A stretch of DNA of 64,000 nt from Mycolicibacterium baixiangningiae (lineage in GTDB: Bacteria > Actinomycetota > Actinomycetes > Mycobacteriales > Mycobacteriaceae), in NCBI RefSeq assembly GCF_016313185.1, contig NZ_CP066218.1:4526001-4590000 (forward strand), written 5' to 3'. The translations under genes were made by a program, and so were the position numbers. Shown here one piece after another: positions 59,174 through 64,000 of this stretch; position 1 is the first letter of the stretch; every line of letters starts with the position of its first letter. Under the pieces are notes generated by a model. It worked only from the letters and a program-made list of their open reading frames with translations. It was not told the DNA's origin and ran no database searches.

Positions 59174-59468
59174 GGTCGGCGTCGAGGACGCCCTGCACCG
59201 CGCACGCCGCCGCGCATTCGCGCTCGACGAGGCGATCGATGCGCTGGCGGCAGTGCGTGGCCGGGCGCGCTCGGCCGACGGTGTCGCCGAAGTCGTGGTC
59301 GACGGCCGCGGCGGATTGGTGTCGCTGACGCTGACCGATGCCGTCGCGTTGCTCCCTGCAAAACGCATCGCCGCACTGGTGCTCGAGACGGTGCAGGCGG
59401 CGGCCCACGGCGCATCGGCACAGCGGCACGCGGTGCTCGACGACTTGGTCGCAGACCTCGGTCGTTAG
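59130..59468 (+). CDS. YbaB/EbfC-like small protein
   Basis: This 112-residue protein has the YbaB-like helix-sheet-helix layout: helix ~20-45, the strands VAEVVVDGRGGLVSLTLTD (~52-70), then LPAKRIAALVLETVQAA. YbaB/EbfC proteins bind DNA; similar ones are encoded beside ESX-like proteins. ATG 59130 lies inside the NlpC/P60 gene, a 44-base overlap, and no later start codon is available before the conserved region. Its function here is unknown. Confidence 0.72.
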   Translation: MRDRVSRASGDRPPEVGVEDALHRARRRAFALDEAIDALAAVRGRARSADGVAEVVVDGRGGLVSLTLTDAVALLPAKRIAALVLETVQAAAHGASAQRHAVLDDLVADLGR

Positions 59469-59471
59469 GCT
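59466..59471 (+). promoter_or_regulatory. -10 box of leaderless Rv3311-like transcript
   Basis: TAGGCT lies seven bases before ATG 59479, overlapping the stop of the YbaB-like gene. Confidence 0.5.
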
Positions 59472-59478
59472 GTGCCGC

Positions 59479-60753
59479 ATGGCTGCTGACATCGTGCCGG
59501 TTCGGCTCGGACTGACCAAGGGCGACCTGTACACACTGTGGGCTCCGCGCTGGCGGGACGCCGGTGACGAATGGGAGGCCTTCCTCGGCAAGGACGACGA
59601 CCTCTACGCCTTCGAGTCGGTGGCCGATCTGGTGGCCTTCGTGCGGACCAACACCGACAACGACCTCACCGATCATCCCGCCTGGGAGAAGTTGACCGAG
59701 GCCTCGGCGCACCGGCTCAAGCCCAGCGAGGACCGCGAATACGACCTCGTCGGGGTACCCGAGACGGCGGCCGAAAAGGTCAGCGACACCGCCGTGGACA
59801 CCCTGCACCGCGCGCTGGCGATCGCCTCGGCGATCGGATCGGTGTGCGATCTGCCCGCGGTGGCCAAGTTCTTCAACGGCAACCCGATGCTGGGCTCGCT
59901 CGGTGGCGGCGGCGAGGCGTTCAAGGGCCGCAGCGGCCGCAAGCGCTGGGCTGAGATCGAAACGGTGATCGGCCGGAGCTGGGACGGTGTGCTCGACGCG
60001 ATCGACGAGATCGTCACCATCCCCGACGTCGACGCGGCGGCCTCGCAGAAGGCCGCCGACGAACTCGAGCAGCCCGCCCCCGAACTCGACGAGGACGAGG
60101 ATCTCGACGCCGCGGCCACTGCCGAGCAGGGCGACGACGACACCGAGGCCGCGGAGTCCGAGACCCCCGAATCGCCCGCTGCCGCAGCGGCGGTGCTCGG
60201 CGGCGACGAGGACTTCTGGCTCAAGGTCGGCATCGACCCGATGCGGATGATGACCCGGTCGGGCACGTTCTACACACTGCGCTGCTACCTCGGGGACGAT
60301 CCGGTGTTCCTCGGCCGCAACGGACGCATCAGCGTGTTCGGTTCGGAGCGTGGGCTGGCGCGCTACCTGGCCGACGAGCACGACCACGACCTGGCGGATC
60401 TGGCCACCTACGACGACATCCGCACCGCGGCCACCGACGGCTCACTCGAGGTCGAGGTGACCGACGAGAACGTCTACGTGCTCAGCGGCCTGGCCGACGA
60501 CATCGCCGACGGTCCCGACACCATCGACCGCGATCAGCTCGCGCTGGCGCTCGAACTGCTCCGCGACGTCGGCGAGTACGCCGAGGACACCACCGTCGAC
60601 AAGACGCTGGACCCGGGAACCGCGCTCGGCGCCTTCGTCACCTACGCGCTCGATCCCGACGCCGCCGAACGCCCCGAACCCCCCTACGCCGAGGCGGTTG
60701 AGCAGTGGGAGGCGCTGGAAGCCTTCGTGGAGTCTCGTCTGCGCCAGGAGTGA
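59479..60753 (+). CDS. Rv3311-like conserved protein with duplicated domain
   Basis: This 424-residue acidic protein appears to hold two copies of a small beta-rich module: GDLYTLWAPRWRDAGDEWEAF/DLYAFESVADLVAF (~14-70) and SGTFYTLRCYLGDDPVFLG/RISVFGSERGLARYL (~260-305), separated by a helical section and a long Asp/Glu-rich linker (~195-245). No catalytic motif is recognised. It matches the position and size of M. tuberculosis Rv3311 (420 residues), whose function is unknown to me. Confidence 0.85.
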   Translation: MAADIVPVRLGLTKGDLYTLWAPRWRDAGDEWEAFLGKDDDLYAFESVADLVAFVRTNTDNDLTDHPAWEKLTEASAHRLKPSEDREYDLVGVPETAAEKVSDTAVDTLHRALAIASAIGSVCDLPAVAKFFNGNPMLGSLGGGGEAFKGRSGRKRWAEIETVIGRSWDGVLDAIDEIVTIPDVDAAASQKAADELEQPAPELDEDEDLDAAATAEQGDDDTEAAESETPESPAAAAAVLGGDEDFWLKVGIDPMRMMTRSGTFYTLRCYLGDDPVFLGRNGRISVFGSERGLARYLADEHDHDLADLATYDDIRTAATDGSLEVEVTDENVYVLSGLADDIADGPDTIDRDQLALALELLRDVGEYAEDTTVDKTLDPGTALGAFVTYALDPDAAERPEPPYAEAVEQWEALEAFVESRLRQE

Positions 60754-60837
60754 CCTCCGAGGGCCACCCGGAATAGGTGACATGTCACCGATGTTGTGCG
60801 AGGCGTACCAACGCATGCACACGATCGGAGAGTCACC

Positions 60838-61584
60838 ATGAACCAACTCGCGAACAAGACCGCCCTCGTCACCGGCGCCACGTCCGGCATCGGGCTGGCC
60901 ACCGCACAGCGGCTGGCCGACGAGGGTGCCCACGTGTTCCTCACCGGCCGCCGCCAAGAGGCGCTCGACGCCGCCGTCTCATCCATCGGCGACGCCGCCA
61001 CCGGGATCCGCGGTGACGTGTCGCGGCCCGAGGACCTCGAGGCGGTGGTCGCGGCGATCGAGGCACACGGACGCGGACTCGACGTCGTGTTCGCCAACGC
61101 CGGGGGCGGGGAGTTCGCCGCACTGCCCGAGATCACTCCCGAGCACCTCCAGAAGACGTTCGGCACGAACGTGTTCGGGACGGTGTACACCGTGCAGGCG
61201 GTACTGCCGCTGCTCAACGAGGGGGCCTCGATCGTATTGACGGGTTCGACCACCGCGCACAACGGAACACCCGCCTTCAGCGCCTACGCCGCGTCGAAGG
61301 CGGCGATCCGCTCGTTGGGCAGGACGTGGGCGGCCGAGTTGGTCGGCCGGGGCATCCGGGTCAACACGGTGACACCGGGGGCGACCGAGACGCCCGGGCT
61401 CAAAGGACTCGCACCGAGCGGTCAGGAACAGCAGTTGCTCGACCAGATGGCCGCCGCCACACCGCTGGGCCGCCTCGGCAGGCCCGAGGAGATCGCCGCG
61501 GCCGTGGTGTTCCTGGCGTCGGACCAGAGCAGCTTCGCCACCGGCACCGAACTGTTCGTCGACGGCGGCGCCGAACAGATCTGA
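60838..61584 (+). CDS. SDR oxidoreductase
   Basis: This 248-residue classical SDR has TALVTGATSGIGLATAQ, TGRRQE (Arg for NADP), FANAGGGEF, TGSTTAHNG and AYAASKAAIRSL with catalytic Tyr/Lys. GGAG lies eight bases before ATG 60838. It resembles glucose or acetoin dehydrogenase-like SDRs often regulated by adjacent MarR proteins; here a MarR gene converges, two bases beyond its stop. The substrate is unknown. Confidence 0.87.
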   Translation: MNQLANKTALVTGATSGIGLATAQRLADEGAHVFLTGRRQEALDAAVSSIGDAATGIRGDVSRPEDLEAVVAAIEAHGRGLDVVFANAGGGEFAALPEITPEHLQKTFGTNVFGTVYTVQAVLPLLNEGASIVLTGSTTAHNGTPAFSAYAASKAAIRSLGRTWAAELVGRGIRVNTVTPGATETPGLKGLAPSGQEQQLLDQMAAATPLGRLGRPEEIAAAVVFLASDQSSFATGTELFVDGGAEQI

Positions 61585-61585
61585 T

Positions 61586-62098
61586 TCACGGCTGCTGCGA
61601 CCGCAGATCCTCATCGATCTGCGGTCGCGGCAGCGTCCCGTGGCGCAGGATCGACTCGTACGCCGCCTCCAGGACGTCCGCCAGCGCATTTTCCTGCGCT
61701 GCGTCCAGATCGGTGAAGAACAGCTCCTTGATCCACGCGGCATGCGCCGGCGCGGCCGCCTCGAACTCCAGGCGGCCGTGGTCGGTCAGCACCACATCCG
61801 TCGCCCGCCGGTCCCCGTCGGACTCCAGCCGCTCCACGAGCCCGCGCCGGCTCATCCGCTGCAGGTGGTGCGAGAGCCGGCTGCGTTCCCACCCGACGGT
61901 CGTCGCCAGCACATTGACCTGGGCGCGGTCCCGCGGCGCATTGGTCAGGGCGTTGAGCACCGTGTAGTCGGCCAGCGACAACCCGCTGTCGCTCTGCAGC
62001 TGCCGGTTCATCTCGTATTCGAGCCGGTGGTAGACGCGCATGTAGGCCAGCCAGGCGCGGCGCTGCGACGGGTCGAGGCGGTGCCCGTCGTCGCTCAC
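61586..62098 (-). CDS. MarR-family transcriptional regulator
   Basis: This 170-residue MarR protein has [49 protein letters not shown] (recognition helix) and [14 protein letters not shown] (wing). GTG 62098 overlaps the add stop (GTGA), so it is expressed with adenosine deaminase. It may control the convergent SDR gene. The longer reading frame upstream is antisense-type and not used. Confidence 0.85.
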   Translation of the reverse strand: MSDDGHRLDPSQRRAWLAYMRVYHRLEYEMNRQLQSDSGLSLADYTVLNALTNAPRDRAQVNVLATTVGWERSRLSHHLQRMSRRGLVERLESDGDRRATDVVLTDHGRLEFEAAAPAHAAWIKELFFTDLDAAQENALADVLEAAYESILRHGTLPRPQIDEDLRSQQP

Positions 62099-63183
62099 CC
62101 GGCGAGCACCGCGTAGCGCGGTTTGATGACGTCGTCGATCAACGCCAGGCGTTCGTCGAACGGGATGAACGAGGACTTCATCGCGTTGATGGTGAACCGC
62201 GCCAGGTCGCTCCAGCCGTAGCCGAACGCCTCGACCAGCCGCAGCATCTCCTGACTCATCGTGGTGTCGCTCATCAGCCGGTTGTCGGTGTTGACCGTGA
62301 CCCGGAACCGGGTGCGGGCGAGAAGGTCGAACGGGTGCCCGGCGATGCTGGCGACCGCGCCGGTCTGCACGTTGGAGCTCGGGCACAGCTCCAGCGGGAT
62401 GCGCTTGTCGCGCAGGATGGCGGCCAGCCGGCCCAGCTTCACCTGCCCGTCGGGCGCCACCGTGATGTCGTCGGTGATGCGCACACCGTGGCCCAGCCGG
62501 TCGGCGCCGCAGAACGCGATGGCCTCGTGGATGGACGGCAGGCCGAACGCCTCACCGGCGTGAATGGTGAAGCGTGCGTTGTTGGTCCGCATGTATTCGA
62601 AAGCGTCGAGGTGACGGGTGGGCGGGTAGCCCGCCTCGGCACCGGCGATGTCGAAGCCGACGACGCCGCGGTCGCGGAACCGGATGGCCAGTTCGGCGAT
62701 CTCGCGCGAGCGTGCGGCGTGCCGCATCGCGGTGACCAGGCAACGCACCGTGATCGTGCGGCCAGCGCTGGCGGCGGCCTTCTCCCCGTCGGCGAAACCG
62801 GCCAGCACCGCGTCGACCACCTGATCCAGGCCCATACCGCCCTCGATGTGCAGTTCGGGGGCGAACCGCACCTCGGCGTAGACGACGTTGTCCCCGGCCA
62901 GGTCTTCCACGCATTCGAAGGCCACCCGGTGCAGCGCGTCGGCGGTCTGCATCACCCCGACCGTGTGCGCGAACGGTTCGAGGTAGCGCACCAGCGAACC
63001 GCTGTGGGCGGCGGTGCGGAAGAACGTCGCCAGCTCGTCGACGTCGTCGGTGGGCAGGTCGTCGTAACCGGTGTGGGTGGCCAGTTCGAGCACGGTCGAC
63101 GGACGCAGACCGCCGTCGAGGTGATCGTGCAGCAGCGCCTTGGGCGCCTGCCGGATGTTGTCCAACGTCAGCGGTGTCGTCAT
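62095..63183 (-). CDS. add: Adenosine deaminase
   Basis: This 362-residue TIM-barrel deaminase has [14 protein letters not shown] (zinc His pair), [13 protein letters not shown] (zinc His and catalytic Glu), RLGHGVRI and [16 protein letters not shown] (catalytic Asp region). It converts adenosine to inosine and feeds deoD. ATG 63183 is preferred (GGAG nine bases upstream); GTG 63189 is possible. It is followed by an overlapping MarR gene and preceded by deoA 40 bases upstream. It corresponds to Rv3313c. Confidence 0.93.
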   Translation of the reverse strand: MTTPLTLDNIRQAPKALLHDHLDGGLRPSTVLELATHTGYDDLPTDDVDELATFFRTAAHSGSLVRYLEPFAHTVGVMQTADALHRVAFECVEDLAGDNVVYAEVRFAPELHIEGGMGLDQVVDAVLAGFADGEKAAASAGRTITVRCLVTAMRHAARSREIAELAIRFRDRGVVGFDIAGAEAGYPPTRHLDAFEYMRTNNARFTIHAGEAFGLPSIHEAIAFCGADRLGHGVRITDDITVAPDGQVKLGRLAAILRDKRIPLELCPSSNVQTGAVASIAGHPFDLLARTRFRVTVNTDNRLMSDTTMSQEMLRLVEAFGYGWSDLARFTINAMKSSFIPFDERLALIDDVIKPRYAVLAG

Positions 63184-63223
63184 CGGCACATGCTCCTCAC
63201 GTCGTCGTCCTCAAGTCACGGTC

Positions 63224-64000
63224 TCAAGTCGTCGTGGTGATCCGATCGATGATCAGCGGACGGGCCTGCGGGGCGCTCTCACCCACGGTCCAGGCGCCGT
63301 CGAGTTCGGCGCGGGCCGGGCCGAGCCGGGCCGGGGTGTCGGTGTAGAGGGTGAACAGGGCTTCGCCCGCGCTCACCGGCTCACCGGGCCGGCGGTGGAT
63401 GCGGATCCCGGCGCCGAACTGCACCTGGTCACCGGGTGCCGAGCGGCCCGCTCCGAGCCGCCACACCGCCAGACCCACCGCCATCGCGTCGATGTCACCC
63501 ATGGTGCCATTGCGCGGTGCCGTGACGGTGTCGGTGTGGACACCGATGGGCAACGCCCCGGTGGACAGGGCCGTCACATCGCCGCCCTGGGCCGCGACGA
63601 GCGCACGGAAGCAGTCCATCGCGGTGCCGTCACGCAGGGTCTCGGCGGGGTCTTTCGCGTCCAGGCCGGCGGCGTCGAGCATCTCGGCGGCCAGCGCCAG
63701 CGTCAGCTCGACCACGTCGGCCGGGCCACCGCCGGCGAGCACGTCGAGCGATTCGACGACCTCGACCGCGTTGCCGACGGCGCGGCCCAGCGGCACCGAC
63801 ATATCGGTGAGCAGGGCACGCGTGACCAGGCCGTGCGCCTCGCCCAACTCGACCATGGTGCGGGCCAGTTCGCGGGCCCGGGCTTCATCGGGCAGGAAGG
63901 CGCCCGAGCCGACCTTCGTATCGAGCACCAGCGCGCGGGCGCCCTCGGCGATCTTCTTGCTCATCACCGAGCTGGCGATCAACGGCAGCGATTCGGTGGT
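63224..64000 (-). CDS. deoA: Thymidine phosphorylase (5' end beyond window)
   Basis: This partial protein of about 258 C-terminal residues begins mid-domain with SLPLIASSVMSKKIAEGARALVLDTKVGSGAF, the thymidine/pyrimidine phosphorylase signature, and ends in the C-terminal domain (MGDIDAMAVGLAVWRLGAGR). The gene continues past the right edge. It cleaves thymidine with phosphate. It lies 40 bases before add, with which it probably forms one salvage operon, as Rv3314c-Rv3313c in M. tuberculosis. Confidence 0.92.
   Translation of the reverse strand, partial: TTESLPLIASSVMSKKIAEGARALVLDTKVGSGAFLPDEARARELARTMVELGEAHGLVTRALLTDMSVPLGRAVGNAVEVVESLDVLAGGGPADVVELTLALAAEMLDAAGLDAKDPAETLRDGTAMDCFRALVAAQGGDVTALSTGALPIGVHTDTVTAPRNGTMGDIDAMAVGLAVWRLGAGRSAPGDQVQFGAGIRIHRRPGEPVSAGEALFTLYTDTPARLGPARAELDGAWTVGESAPQARPLIIDRITTTT

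Noticed and set aside
1-64000. CRISPR arrays, tRNA and rRNA genes
   Set aside because: No regularly spaced repeats and no cloverleaf- or rRNA-like sequence were recognised on reading.

Overview
The window is high-GC actinobacterial chromosome and looks like a fast-growing Mycobacterium (Mycolicibacterium). The main evidence is gene order. From about 5.0 kb to the right edge the recognisable genes follow, with insertions and losses, the M. tuberculosis order as I recall it from Rv3286c to Rv3314c: sigF, usfX, usfY, an Rv3289c-like membrane gene, lat, lrpA, pcd, lhr, nei, an Rv3300c-like pseudouridine synthase, glpD2, lpdA, an Rv3304-like gene, amiA1, amiB1, deoD, pmmB, upp, an Rv3311-like gene, add and deoA. 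Many genes overlap by four bases. At least ten genes have a TAnnnT box 6-8 bases before the start codon, the pattern of leaderless mycobacterial transcripts. No tRNA, rRNA, CRISPR array, integrase or transposase was seen, and no gene-free stretch exceeds 300 bases.

Layout. 1-2.5 kb: a phosphonate-catabolism locus (FAD oxidoreductase, PhnZ-like HD oxygenase, PhnF/GntR regulator) with two TGGTATAGACCA-type operators, one at the extreme left edge. 2.5-4.6 kb: an alpha/beta hydrolase, a small orphan protein and a MobA-like nucleotidyltransferase. 4.6-6.3 kb: a STAS protein facing sigF and its anti-sigma factor usfX. 6.5-18.5 kb: an eleven-gene glycan island between usfX and usfY. It encodes heptose-nucleotide synthesis (GmhA, HldE and a GmhB domain fused to a glycosyltransferase), two GT9 heptosyltransferase-like enzymes, an O-carbamoyltransferase, a UDP-xylose-synthase-like enzyme, an SDR and three further glycosyltransferases. 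18.6-20.7 kb: stress genes (SDR, CsbD, UsfY, a membrane protein), several behind SigF-type promoters.

20.7-31.3 kb: an Mrr-like membrane nuclease, then the lysine catabolic genes lat, lrpA and pcd, split by a 1464-residue P-type ATPase and a small membrane partner; then a UGT-type glycosyltransferase and a second small protein sharing a motif with the ATPase neighbour. 31.3-37.6 kb: an SDR and the DNA-repair pair lhr-nei. 37.6-44.5 kb: a DesA3-type desaturase with its ferredoxin reductase and divergent TetR regulator, a secreted MTB12-like protein, a second TetR, an enoyl-CoA hydratase, an SDR, an NmrA-like protein and a tiny secreted cysteine/proline protein. 44.6-64 kb: conserved housekeeping genes (pseudouridine synthase, glpD2, lpdA, gamma-glutamylcyclotransferase fold, DUF4032 kinase fold, amidohydrolases, purine/pyrimidine salvage, phosphomannomutase), a MarR/AbrB divergon, and a trio made of a WXG100-like helical protein, an NlpC/P60 enzyme and a YbaB-like protein.

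The best candidate for an undescribed system is the heptose/carbamoyl glycan island inside the sigF-usfX/usfY neighbourhood. Other points of interest are the 62-64 bp palindromic element present twice, recurrent 15-bp in-frame tandem duplications, the small protein pair sharing an LVEWPV motif, and the phosphonate oxygenase whose substrate-lid residues differ from PhnZ.
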